From Bacteroidales bacterium (GTDB taxonomy: Bacteria > Bacteroidota > Bacteroidia > Bacteroidales > WCHB1-69), in assembly GCA_017549765.1 (NCBI GenBank), contig JAFYNM010000029.1, forward strand, positions 308,048 to 372,047: 64,000 bases of DNA, given 5' to 3'. This document shows positions 45,304 through 53,265 of this stretch, one piece after another. Positions within the stretch are counted from its first letter, which is position 1. Each line of letters opens with the position of its first letter. The notes below the pieces were generated by a model. The model was not told where the DNA came from, searched no databases, and worked only from the letters and a program-made list of their open reading frames with translations. Position numbers and translations under genes: made by a program.

Positions 45304-46335
45304 ATGTCCAGAGCTCTCACCATATTATTCTTGTTTTACGCTTTGACTGGCTTTGCGCAAACACCACTCCTCACCACACAGTGGAATCAGGAATATCCAT
45401 ACAACCTACTATGTCCGGCAGATCCCTTGGAGAATTACGCCCATAGCTATACCGGCTGTCCAGCCACTGCCATGGGACAGATCATCAATCACTTGCGGAC
45501 GACCCAAGGCACCCGCTTCGACGATAGCGACGACTATTACGCCAACTACGCCAGTCGGCAATTCCACATTGATGACGATTGGGAAACGTATCAATTTCCA
45601 TCCTTCCCACGGCTGAACGTATTTCTGGATTCTGTTGACGCCACTTTTCAACGTGGCGAAGATCTCTCCGACTCCTTGGTGGCCGCCGTCATTTTCGCTT
45701 GCGGCGTGGCCTGTCAAGAGGTCTTCACAGCGTCTCCCAATTATGGATCCGGGACTTTCAATGTGTATCAGGCGTATGATGCCTACCAACGGTTTGGTTT
45801 TGAGGACTGTCTGCTGTATCAGGAACCAGACTCGGCCATGTACGCGATATTGATCTCGAACTTGAAGGCTGGTTATCCTGCCCATCTGGCCGTGGAGAAT
45901 GACGCCGGGACCAGCGGACACAATGTTGTGGTCGATGGCTATCGCGAAAGTGACGGCAAGTTCCACATCAATTTCGGATGGGGTGGTTACAAGGATAATT
46001 GGTACAAACTCCCCGATCCAGGCGGTTATTCTTACGGATGGACCAAGATCGAGGGCATCATTTTGAACATCATCCCCACGAATACGGCTGTTCACGAGTT
46101 TGCCCGCCCGCAATCACTGGAGATTTATCCCAATCCCGTTTCCGATGTCCTCCACATCCAGAACCTTCTTGACGAAGTGGTGGATTATGCCATTTTCAAT
46201 GTCTTGGGCCAACAGGTGGCGGCAGGTTCCACTAGTGGGGCCATTTCTGTTGCGGGGCTGGAAAAAGGAGTCTATGTTTTGCAAACCAAGGGTGAAAAGC
46301 AGATTGAGACAGCGAAGTTTGTGATAAAACATTAG
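45304..46335 (+). CDS. Secreted C10 (streptopain-like) cysteine protease lacking a propeptide, T9SS tail
   Basis: 343 residues. Signal peptide MSRALTILFLFYALTGFAQ, then directly the mature domain: WNQEYPYNLLCP, the nucleophile region SYTGCPATAMGQIINHL (Cys near residue 51) and the His region TSGHNVVVDGY followed by FHINFGWGGYKDNWY. This is the C10 family of streptopain, interpain and periodontain. Those zymogens carry a ~100-residue propeptide; none fits here. A T9SS tail closes the protein (LEIYPNPVSDVLHIQ, LEKGVYVLQT, AKFVIKH). ATG 45304 is set by the promoter; the longer ORF from 45160 would run through tRNA-Gly. Confidence 0.9.
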   Translation: MSRALTILFLFYALTGFAQTPLLTTQWNQEYPYNLLCPADPLENYAHSYTGCPATAMGQIINHLRTTQGTRFDDSDDYYANYASRQFHIDDDWETYQFPSFPRLNVFLDSVDATFQRGEDLSDSLVAAVIFACGVACQEVFTASPNYGSGTFNVYQAYDAYQRFGFEDCLLYQEPDSAMYAILISNLKAGYPAHLAVENDAGTSGHNVVVDGYRESDGKFHINFGWGGYKDNWYKLPDPGGYSYGWTKIEGIILNIIPTNTAVHEFARPQSLEIYPNPVSDVLHIQNLLDEVVDYAIFNVLGQQVAAGSTSGAISVAGLEKGVYVLQTKGEKQIETAKFVIKH

Positions 46336-46344
46336 TACTGATCC

Positions 46345-46565
46345 TCACAGGGAGTCTCAATTTGTTATTATTTCTTCCCAGGTTTGTCGAACTCGTTTTT
46401 CTTGCCTTTCTTCTTGGGAAAGATGATCACACCCTGTGGCTCCTTAGGCCGTTTGCAGGTTCACCGCGAGAATACCATCGGCATAGTCGCCCAAGAAAAG
46501 GCGCTCCCGAGACACTGTATTGCTGCAATCAGGGTAAAGCTTTTTTCTTCATGGATAGTATTAAC
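46345..46565 (-). pseudogene. Probable decayed coding sequence, unidentified
   Basis: No intact ORF, but the minus strand holds two protein-like stretches in different frames: ERLFLGDYADGILAVNLQT around 46440-46505 and PKEPQGVIIFPKKKGKKNEF downstream of it, ending in a stop near 46368. The first reads like a beta-propeller blade. I see it as the remains of a gene broken by frameshifts, next to the deletion-fusion pseudogene. Identity is not established. Confidence 0.35.
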
Positions 46566-46568
46566 GGC

Positions 46569-46913
46569 AAATTCAAATAAACATCCGTGTCTGCTTGCGG
46601 TACTCTGCATAGCCGGGCTTTTTCTGCAGCTGACGTTTTTCCATAAGTGGAATACTGATACAGACAAAAAGAGCCGTCATGTCGAGGAAGAAGCAGTCGT
46701 ACCAGTCGATGAAGAGCCATATTCCGTAGCCTACCGCCAGTGCCGACCAAAAATTGTAGGCACCAGCCAATTTGACCACCAGAAGCAATAGCGCGAGAGC
46801 GATAAGGATCGCCATTCCTTTCTTCAACAGCACTGTCGGAGAGAAGAATTTGGAGGGAATGCGTTCGTGCGTCTTGAAATACTCTTCCTGAATGTCTTCC
46901 GGATAGTCCGCAA
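46569..46913 (-). pseudogene. Deletion-fusion remnant of the 59.5/58.5 kb membrane-protein gene pair
   Basis: The minus strand encodes the middle of the 165-residue membrane protein (YPEDIQEEYFKTHERIPSKF ... LFIDWYDCFFLD) joined in frame to the last ~35 residues of the DUF1295 protein (MTALFVCISIPLMEKRQLQK ... KQTRMFI). In the intact locus these two pieces are separated by about 1 kb (roughly 58654-59637), so a copy of that locus lost its centre. Bases 46831-46913 are identical to 59787-59869 (83 bp), whereas the neighbouring part is only about 80% similar. The start codon region is missing, so this is a pseudogene. Confidence 0.85.
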
Positions 46914-46971
46914 CCCTGAGCCTCTCACCCAGCGTTGCGAAATTGCGTTTGCAGCTCCTACAGTCCGTTCC

Positions 46972-47640
46972 TCACTTCAGCAGCTTCATGATCTGACTTT
47001 CAGAAGCCTCCGGCAGAAAACTACGGAAATGGGAGAGCATCCGCTCCAACGACTCTTCAGGGGTGCGCACACAAGTGCAGATTTCCTTGCCATAGAGCCG
47101 TTCGGGTGTGGTGAGCAACGACCACCCCCAGCCATATTCGCGACCGTGCTTGTCCCGCGGATAGACGAAGTCCTCGGTGACGATGCGGCAGGACATTTGC
47201 AGGCGGGTGACATAGCTGTCGAAGCGACTGCGCATCTTCGGGCCGGTGAAGCCGCAGGCGGCACGCAGTTCGCGGGTGATCAGACTGCCCTGTTCGCGCA
47301 AGGTCAGCAGGATGGCTTCCTCGATGCTGCCCTCCTCGGGTGCAGGGTACCTGTTGCGGCGATAGTTACAGAAATCGGGCCACCACTCACGACTGATGAA
47401 GCCTGCCTTGTTGGCGAAGAATTTGCCGTACATGCAGCTGCCTTCCGACACAATCGGACCTTTCCACTTCCACAGCGGCCAGTCCCAACCTCCGTCGGAA
47501 AAAGTCACATAGCGGCAGTCCTCGCTCACGATTTCCTCCGCCGAATAACCGAAAATGCCACTGTCCAACAGAGGCAGGAAACCGATCTCCTGAATCAGTT
47601 CCATCAGCAACACAGGGTTGTATATCTCAGCGTGTTTCAT
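46972..47640 (-). CDS. Winged-helix DNA-binding protein, AlkZ-related
   Basis: 222 residues. Begins MKHAEIYNPVLLMELIQEIGFLPL and contains the highly patterned segments GGWDWPLWKWKGPIV, FFNxKAGFISREWW-like FFANKAGFISREWWPDFCNY, then a winged-helix-like region LTLREQGSLITRELRAACGF and DKHGREYGWGWSLLTTPE. I recall such proteins as AlkZ-related winged-helix proteins of Bacteroidota and Firmicutes; AlkZ itself is a DNA glycosylase, but the catalytic QxQ motif is not evident here. The ATG overlaps the stop of the carbonic anhydrase stub (ATGA), so it is probably translated by coupling from that promoter. Function unproven. Confidence 0.7.
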   Translation of the reverse strand: MKHAEIYNPVLLMELIQEIGFLPLLDSGIFGYSAEEIVSEDCRYVTFSDGGWDWPLWKWKGPIVSEGSCMYGKFFANKAGFISREWWPDFCNYRRNRYPAPEEGSIEEAILLTLREQGSLITRELRAACGFTGPKMRSRFDSYVTRLQMSCRIVTEDFVYPRDKHGREYGWGWSLLTTPERLYGKEICTCVRTPEESLERMLSHFRSFLPEASESQIMKLLK

Positions 47641-47747
47641 ATCTCTTCCAACGATGGCTTCTTGTCGGGATACTTGTCGGTGAGATATTTCTCGTAGCCC
47701 TTCTCCGCCACGAAATTCTTGTTGAAAGCGATAATTTGGTCGATCAT
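47637..47747 (-). pseudogene. 5' stub of a beta-carbonic anhydrase gene (36 codons)
   Basis: ATG at 47747 opens MIDQIIAFNKNFVAEKGYEK, then YLTDKYPDKKP, which is the N terminus of bacterial beta-carbonic anhydrases; these normally continue with a CMD(T/S)R zinc-site motif. Here the frame departs after PDKK and stops at 47637-47639, so all zinc ligands are missing. The stub keeps a good promoter box (47770-47777) and overlaps the next gene by ATGA, so it now works as a leader for that gene. Confidence 0.75.
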
Positions 47748-47769
47748 AGTTTGTCTATTTATTATTCCG

Positions 47770-47777
47770 CAAAAATA
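47770..47777 (-). promoter_or_regulatory. -7 promoter box for the stub and winged-helix gene
   Basis: CAAAAATA reads TATTTTTG on the minus strand, 22 bp upstream of the stub ATG. Confidence 0.6.
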
Positions 47778-47795
47778 GAAAAATTGCGACAACTT

Positions 47796-47910
47796 GTCGC
47801 ATCTCTCCGAGATGCTTGCCTCGACCGCGCCCGTCTAACACCACACTGCGCTCCGCTTGTATGGTGTTAATTGCGCCACTGGCGCGTCTCATGCCTCTGG
47901 CATGGTGACC
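47796..47910. repeat. Structured palindromic element, copy A
   Basis: Begins GTCGCATCTCTCCGAGATGC (a hairpin), has a central CACCACAC...GTATGGTG stem with an inner GCG-ctc-CGC stem, and ends with CATGCC-tct-GGCATG. Same orientation as copy D; similarity to D continues to about 47945. Confidence 0.85.
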
Positions 47911-48022
47911 AACCGAACTTTTGCCTGTAATTATAACATAAATTATCCCCATGTGTGAAAATTGACAGGTAAAATATGAACAGTCCAAGATTTTTGCCCT
48001 GAGATGCGGATTAGATGATTAT

Positions 48023-48802
48023 TCAATCACTGACCACGAAAGCGTATCTCTTTTCTTTTAAAGCCTGTCTGATTTCATCATCCAATTGATTCTCATCATA
48101 TTTTGTTGACCAATAATCGCTTTCGCTAACTTTTTTGAAATTGAGAAGATAGTCGGTTTGTAGTCGCGAAACGAAATAGAAATATTCTGGCTTTATTTCA
48201 TTGCATGTCACAAATTCATAGTTGTCTTCCCCAGAGAAAATACGCAATCCTTTATCTGTCGGAAACGAAGAAGAGGCGGAATGGTATTCGCAGAAGCCCT
48301 CAATTTTCCAATTCTCGGAATGCAATTTTTTGAAAAAACGAAACGCACCAAGTTTTTTCCTTTCATAATGATGAAGTGCCTCGTGCAATAAAACGGAGGA
48401 AAGACTGCGTGGCAAAAGTTGTGGCTTTCGTGGCTCTATAGAATTTTTCGTCCAGTCGCACGGTCGGATCAAGATTGCCTTCAGACCGGTTCGCGACAAA
48501 GCAAGAGGTTTTCCAATTGCCATAGCCTTTATGTGAAACTCAGCCATCGTTCGGCAGAAATAGATGGAAATTTTTGGAGAATAATCACTATCAACTTTCA
48601 ACAACTGTACTCTAAGCGTTTCTGCCATTTGTTCAGCTTCCTCTTTATACCGCGTATCATCAGCATAAATGGAAATGCCGCTATTTGAATAGACTTTTTT
48701 CAAACCAATGCCACACGCCAAACGATATGCTGGAGCCAGAAGAAGCAAAACAGCCAAAACCTCAAGTACTGTTATAATAATTCTTCTCCAATTCTTTTTC
48801 AT
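48023..48802 (-). CDS. Putative membrane-anchored zinc protease (HExxH)
   Basis: 259 residues, with one N-terminal membrane segment (about residues 9-28) and the rest outside the cytoplasm. SSVLLHEALHHYERKK near residue 140 is a HExxH zinc site, and WKIEGFCEYHSASSS about 30 residues later offers the third ligand Glu, the gluzincin layout. I do not recognise the family. It has its own promoter box (48894-48901) and is visibly more AT-rich than the core genes. It is enclosed by palindromic copies A and B in inverted orientation. Protease activity is inference. Confidence 0.6.
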   Translation of the reverse strand: MKKNWRRIIITVLEVLAVLLLLAPAYRLACGIGLKKVYSNSGISIYADDTRYKEEAEQMAETLRVQLLKVDSDYSPKISIYFCRTMAEFHIKAMAIGKPLALSRTGLKAILIRPCDWTKNSIEPRKPQLLPRSLSSVLLHEALHHYERKKLGAFRFFKKLHSENWKIEGFCEYHSASSSFPTDKGLRIFSGEDNYEFVTCNEIKPEYFYFVSRLQTDYLLNFKKVSESDYWSTKYDENQLDDEIRQALKEKRYAFVVSD

Positions 48803-48893
48803 TGTTATAAGAGGACTTCTATTAATTATTACTTCGCATTGTCGCCAGTCTTACTATGAAATTCGTTAAACATCAAGACAGGCAATAACGCTG

Positions 48894-48901
48894 CAAAAAT
48901 A
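48894..48901 (-). promoter_or_regulatory. -7 promoter box for HExxH gene
   Basis: CAAAAATA reads TATTTTTG on the minus strand, about 92 bp upstream of the ATG. The rest of the 48803-49124 gap holds AT-rich sequence and palindromic copy B. Confidence 0.55.
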
Positions 48902-48980
48902 CAACTTTTTTATAGTATAAAAAATATAAAAGGTTGCAGTTGGTTTGAAATATTTTTTTGTGGATTTTGTTTGGATACTG

Positions 48981-49092
48981 GCTCACAGCCTCGGAGAGGC
49001 GTCACGCACGCAGTGCAATTAACACCACACAAGCGAAGCGCAGTGTGGTGACTGACGCGCACGGCTGGTCCGGCATATCGGAGAAATGCGAC
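48981..49092. repeat. Structured palindromic element, copy B
   Basis: Opposite orientation to A. Central perfect stem CACCACAC/GTGTGGTG around AAGCGAAGCGCA; outer end carries GCCTCGGAGAGGC, the other end a weakened CATATCGGAGAAATGC hairpin. Confidence 0.8.
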
Positions 49093-49124
49093 ATCTCACA
49101 ATTTCTGAATTTCCGTAAAAACAA

Positions 49125-49946
49125 CTACACGAATCGAATTCTATCCGCAAGTTGCAGGAAATAGTCGTTGGACCAGATGTCAAGAGCGTGAGGGTCTGCA
49201 ATGAAATCAATCACATCCGCTTTTACCAGATTAATGTCTGCAGTGGCCAGTTTGTCGCGTAATTGCAGGAGAAATGATTCTTTGTCAACATCTTCTCCGT
49301 TAAAATCCTTGATTCTTTGTTGCAAATGATTGAAATCCAATGAAATATCTTTACGCACATACCATTCGAAATCGAACCAATCGCGTCCCTTGATTCTCCT
49401 TTGCCATGCCCGATATACAAGCGCGTGCATTTTTCCGGCATATAGGTCGGGCAAAGTGAAACATCTCGTCATAAACGAAAAAGGTTCCAACAGTAGTTTC
49501 TGTTCCGTATCAAATTGCAAAGGAGGATCCGTGTCTAATTCTATCTTGATCTTTACAGTCTTTTTTGTCTGAAATTTGATCTCGTAAGCCTCTGTGTTCT
49601 CCTTCAAAAATGCCGACTCTACTCTACCGAAGTATTTTTTATCTTTCTTAGTAATGGTTACGGTAAGACCACACAGTTTGAATTCGTTCACAATCGCCGG
49701 AAAGAATGTCTCCAAATGAATATCGTCGCGTTTGGTGATTAATGAAAAATCCAGGTCTTCCGAGAAACGGGGAAGTCCATGAAAAATTCTCAGACATGTG
49801 CCACCGTAAAAAGCAGCGTGATCGAAAAAACCACCGCGATAAAGACCACCCAGCACTATTTGTTGCATCACTTCATGAGAGGAGTTTGGAGTTGAGATGC
49901 CCATTCTTTGCACATGATTCTCGAGCATGTTTTCGTATATCGTCAT
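49125..49946 (-). CDS. AbiEii-family nucleotidyltransferase toxin
   Basis: 273 residues. Toxin half of a type IV toxin-antitoxin / abortive phage infection system; family members are nucleotidyltransferases thought to modify tRNA. Diagnostic segment: FYGGTCLRIFHGLPRFSEDL with the G(G/S)T...DLDF metal-binding Asp pair, then IKIELDTDPP and LPDLYAGKMHALVYRAW with a KGRDWFDFEWY motif. The start overlaps the stop of the antitoxin-like gene by 4 bp, the standard coupled order. Confidence 0.9.
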   Translation of the reverse strand: MTIYENMLENHVQRMGISTPNSSHEVMQQIVLGGLYRGGFFDHAAFYGGTCLRIFHGLPRFSEDLDFSLITKRDDIHLETFFPAIVNEFKLCGLTVTITKKDKKYFGRVESAFLKENTEAYEIKFQTKKTVKIKIELDTDPPLQFDTEQKLLLEPFSFMTRCFTLPDLYAGKMHALVYRAWQRRIKGRDWFDFEWYVRKDISLDFNHLQQRIKDFNGEDVDKESFLLQLRDKLATADINLVKADVIDFIADPHALDIWSNDYFLQLADRIRFV

Positions 49947-50572
49947 CGTTGTATGATTTTAATGAGATTGTCCAGAATTGATTTTTTCCCACCTTGCGCG
50001 GCACAGGATTCGATGATTTCCACGTCGAAATTCGCCAATTCGTCCATATCCAGTCGGAGATCCTCCTCCAAATATTGAAGCAATCCTTTCAAGGAACGAT
50101 TGGGCAAGTAGCTGTCATACAGTATGAAATCGCACAATGCCTTTTCGGGAGTGGCCATCATAAATGAAATCCCATCTTCTTGGACGATTCTCAGTCCGAT
50201 GCTGAAATACGAGGCTTTTACCTGATAGTAATCGAAAAAACCGATAGGGGTCTCGAATGACCTCGAACGCTTGATCGTGGTGGAGGTCATACGGTGAACC
50301 TGTTCGGGTATCAGCCCATACCAACGCAACGCCCACCGGAGCGAAACGTATGAAGGTCCGTAGATGTGGTTGGCACATAGCGGTGCACTGATGGGCTTTC
50401 CGCTGATTTCGGGATTCACGACATAAAGCCCGCGCTTTAGTCGAATGAGTTCTCCACTATTCTCCAAAGATTGAACCTTTTTTGAAGGCACACCCAACTG
50501 CTGGTAGTCTGATTCTATCATCTTACCAAACACGGGAACATTTCCATATTGCAGAAGAGGGTTCTTCTTCAT
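49943..50572 (-). CDS. AbiEi-family antitoxin / transcriptional regulator
   Basis: 209 residues. N-terminal winged-helix-like part (VPSKKVQSLENSGELIRLKRGLYVV) followed by the AbiEi C-terminal domain: IYGPSYVSLRWALRWYGLIPEQVHRMTS, then MMATPEKALCDFILY. In AbiE systems this protein represses the operon and neutralises the AbiEii toxin without direct contact. -7 box at 50591-50598. Together with the toxin gene it forms a complete type IV module. Confidence 0.88.
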   Translation of the reverse strand: MKKNPLLQYGNVPVFGKMIESDYQQLGVPSKKVQSLENSGELIRLKRGLYVVNPEISGKPISAPLCANHIYGPSYVSLRWALRWYGLIPEQVHRMTSTTIKRSRSFETPIGFFDYYQVKASYFSIGLRIVQEDGISFMMATPEKALCDFILYDSYLPNRSLKGLLQYLEEDLRLDMDELANFDVEIIESCAAQGGKKSILDNLIKIIQR

Positions 50573-50590
50573 AACATCATTTTACGGCTG

Positions 50591-50598
50591 CAAAAATA
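50591..50598 (-). promoter_or_regulatory. -7 promoter box for abiE operon
   Basis: CAAAAATA reads TATTTTTG on the minus strand, 18 bp upstream of the AbiEi ATG. AbiEi-type repressors bind near their own promoter; no clear inverted repeat was found by eye. Confidence 0.6.
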
Positions 50599-50724
50599 CA
50601 AAATTTTACATAGAAAACGAAATTATTTTTCCTTTTCTATGCGAAATTTTGAATACACAGTTGCTGGAAGATGTGCGGGTGTATTGCCAACACAATACTG
50701 TGCCTGTCTGCTTGTGTGGCGAAA

Positions 50725-53052
50725 TTACCGCAGGTATGGCCCCGTGACAGAAACCGTATCCTCCGACATCGCCTTGGGCGTTCCCGTGAAGATAATGTCG
50801 CCGCCCATCGCGCCGCCACCGGGACCGAGCTCGATGAGCCAGTCGCAGGATTTCAGCATCTCAATGTTGTGCTCGATGAGGAAGATCGTGTTTCCGGCTT
50901 CCACCATCGTGTCGAAGAGCGCCAAGATGCGCTTGATGTCGCCCGCGTGGAGACCGTCGGAGGGCTCGTCCATGATGAAGATCTTGCCCTCGTCGCGCAG
51001 ATAAGAGGCTAACTTGATGCGTTGCAACTCGCCGCCAGAGAGGGTCGAGAGCGACTGATTGAGGTGTAGGTACCCCAAGCCGACCTTGCGCAGCGGCTCC
51101 AATTTCTCGGCAATGACACTTCCCGCGAACAGCTCGGAGGCTTTATTGGTGGTGAGGTCCATCACCTCAGCAATGTTCATGCCGTTTACCTTGTAAGACA
51201 AGACTTCCGGCGAATAACGCAAGCCTCCGCAAGCCTCGCAGGTGGTCTCAATGGCATCCATGAAGGCCATGTCGTTGACGATGACACCTTTCCCCTGGCA
51301 GACGGGACAGCCGCCTTTGCCGTTGAAGGAGAAGAGGTCGGCTTTGGTCTTGTTGGTTTTGGCGAAAAGTTTGCGGATGTCGTCGGCGACGTCTAAATAG
51401 GTGGCCGGGGTGCTGCGCAGGCTGATGCCGATGTTCTTCTGGCTGATATAGACGATGTCTGATTGTTGAATTGTTGAATTGTTTATTTGTTTATATGTTG
51501 AGCTGTTGTCGCAAGAACAGTTCAACGATTCAACACTCTTAATAAAACATTCCATCAGCGAGCTCTTTCCAGAACCCGCCACACCTGCGATGCCGCACAT
51601 CACCCCTAACGGCAGTTTGACGGAAATGTTCTTCAGGTTGTGCAGGTTGGCGTTTACCAGAAGGAAGAAATCCTTGGGCGTGCGCACCTGCTCCTTTATG
51701 GCACTCGACACGCTGAGCATGGTACCTGTAAGCGTCTGGCTATGCAGCAGTTCCTCGTAGCTGCCCTCGAAGACGATCTCTCCGCCGTTCATGCCTGCAC
51801 CGGGTCCCATGTCGATGATGTGGTCGGCGATGCGGATGATCTCCTTGTGGTGTTCCACTAGGATGACGGTGTTACCGTGATTCTTAAGTTTCTGCACCGA
51901 TTTCTGCATCAGCAGGATGTCGTGGTTGTGCAGGCCCACGCTGGGTTCGTCGAGGATATACATCACGTCCGAGAGGGGCGAGTTGATGTATTTCGCGATC
52001 TTGCAACGCTGTGCTTCGCCGCTGGAGAGGGTGCCGATGGCACGGTCGAGGGTGAGATAGCCGAGTCCAATCTCTTCCAACGCCGCCAGTCGCTCGGTGG
52101 TGGCCCGCTTGATGTCCTCCGCCAACGGATTGTCGATAGTCTCCATCCACTTCCGGCAGTCGCTGATGCTCATGGCCGTCACCTCTGCGATATTTACCCC
52201 GTTGATTTTGCAGGAGCGTATCTTCTCGTTGAGGCGTGTGCCGCCGCAATCGGGACAGGTGCCCATGGTCAGCATGGGGTTGAGTGCCGCGGCATGCAGC
52301 AGTCCCTCTTCCGAGTTGATGATGCTGCGGTACATGCGTGGGATAAGTCCTTCGTATTTAGCGGTTTTTGGCCAGTTTGAAGGCGGATTTTTCAACTTGA
52401 TCTGCGGCGAGTTGAGGAAAAGGTCGAGCTCTTCGGGCGTGTAGTCCTTGATTTTCTTGTCAAGGTCGAAGAGACCGCTATGGGCGTAGCGTATCCAGCG
52501 CCAGCCACCTTTGTGGAAGGCGATATAGTGGATGGTGTCTTCATCGTTGAGCGACTTATCGAAATCGACCAACTTGTGGATGTCTAGTTCCCGGATTTCG
52601 CCCAACCCGGCGCAGCGCGGACAACTGCCCGATGGGTGGTTGAACGAGAAAGCGTCGGAGTAGCCCACGAAGGGTTGCCCGATACGCGAGAACAGCAGTC
52701 GCAGCAGCGCGTAGATGTCGGTGTAGGTGCCCACCGTGGAGCGCGAGTTGGAGGCGGGTTTGCGCTGCTCGATGACGATGGCGATGGGCAGGTTCTCGAT
52801 GTCGCCCACATGCGGTCGCCCGTATTTGGGCAGATACTGCTGGGTGAAGGAGGGGAAGGTGTCGTTGAGCTCCCGTCGCGACTTGGCCGCGATGGTATCT
52901 AACACTAACGACGACTTTCCCGACCCCGACACGCCCGTCACCACCGTGATCTTCCCCTTGGGAATCCTGACGTTGACGTGCTTGAGATTGTTCTCGGTGG
53001 CATCGCAAACGATGATATGTCCGAAGTCGTGGGTCTGTTCCTTGTCCATCAT
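50725..53052 (-). CDS. UvrA-like ABC ATPase (UvrA2 / drug-resistance type)
   Basis: 775 residues from the tandem ATG at 53052/53049. Two ABC modules: Walker A VTGVSGSGKSSL and IAGVAGSGKSSL, signatures LSSGEAQRCKIAKYI and LSGGELQRIKLASYL, and two zinc modules (CPDCGG, and CPVCQGKG with CEACGG). At ~775 residues against ~940 for UvrA, the UvrB-binding region is reduced, as in UvrA2/DrrC proteins linked to DNA-intercalating drug tolerance. After the second Walker A it has a low-complexity insert (QINNSTIQQS) encoded by an 8-bp repeat array. Single gene with a -7 box at 53085-53092. Confidence 0.88.
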   Translation of the reverse strand: MMDKEQTHDFGHIIVCDATENNLKHVNVRIPKGKITVVTGVSGSGKSSLVLDTIAAKSRRELNDTFPSFTQQYLPKYGRPHVGDIENLPIAIVIEQRKPASNSRSTVGTYTDIYALLRLLFSRIGQPFVGYSDAFSFNHPSGSCPRCAGLGEIRELDIHKLVDFDKSLNDEDTIHYIAFHKGGWRWIRYAHSGLFDLDKKIKDYTPEELDLFLNSPQIKLKNPPSNWPKTAKYEGLIPRMYRSIINSEEGLLHAAALNPMLTMGTCPDCGGTRLNEKIRSCKINGVNIAEVTAMSISDCRKWMETIDNPLAEDIKRATTERLAALEEIGLGYLTLDRAIGTLSSGEAQRCKIAKYINSPLSDVMYILDEPSVGLHNHDILLMQKSVQKLKNHGNTVILVEHHKEIIRIADHIIDMGPGAGMNGGEIVFEGSYEELLHSQTLTGTMLSVSSAIKEQVRTPKDFFLLVNANLHNLKNISVKLPLGVMCGIAGVAGSGKSSLMECFIKSVESLNCSCDNSSTYKQINNSTIQQSDIVYISQKNIGISLRSTPATYLDVADDIRKLFAKTNKTKADLFSFNGKGGCPVCQGKGVIVNDMAFMDAIETTCEACGGLRYSPEVLSYKVNGMNIAEVMDLTTNKASELFAGSVIAEKLEPLRKVGLGYLHLNQSLSTLSGGELQRIKLASYLRDEGKIFIMDEPSDGLHAGDIKRILALFDTMVEAGNTIFLIEHNIEMLKSCDWLIELGPGGGAMGGDIIFTGTPKAMSEDTVSVTGPYLR
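51461..51508. repeat. Octamer repeat array inside uvrA-like gene
   Basis: Six 8-bp units in register: gattgttg, aattgttg, aattgttt, atttgttt, atatgttg, agctgttg. Translated on the minus strand they give the insert SSTYKQINNSTIQQS. Confidence 0.8.
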
Positions 53053-53084
53053 GAAAAATCCAATAACGTTCACTACAAAGGCCG

Positions 53085-53092
53085 CAAAATTA
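53085..53092 (-). promoter_or_regulatory. -7 promoter box for uvrA-like gene
   Basis: CAAAATTA reads TAATTTTG on the minus strand, 32 bp upstream of the first Met; it supports the shorter protein rather than a start at 53106. Confidence 0.55.
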
Positions 53093-53187
53093 CAAAAAAT
53101 CCGCAAGCCGAGATTTAGCCTGAATTGCGGAGTTATGTTTGCAAACGAAATTCACGGTTGTGAGCCTGTGGACGTGTTTTTGTGTAA

Positions 53188-53228
53188 CACAGATTGCACA
53201 GATTGCACAGATTTTAGCCTTCGGCTAA
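53188..53228 (+). repeat. 9-bp tandem repeat followed by a terminator-like hairpin
   Basis: cacagattg occurs twice and cacagatt once in tandem (53188-53213), then TTAGCC-ttc-GGCTAA (53214-53228) and a T-rich tail. No upstream plus-strand gene needs this terminator. The rest of the 53107-53455 gap is palindromic copy C and AT-rich sequence. Confidence 0.6.
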
Positions 53229-53265
53229 TTTTTGATTTTTTTTCGTGAAATAGTAGAATATTGTC

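Noticed and set aside
46867-47697. 276-codon plus-strand ORF opposite the winged-helix gene
   Set aside because: The minus-strand protein is patterned and family-like, and the plus ORF covers the pseudogene end and the carbonic anhydrase stub.
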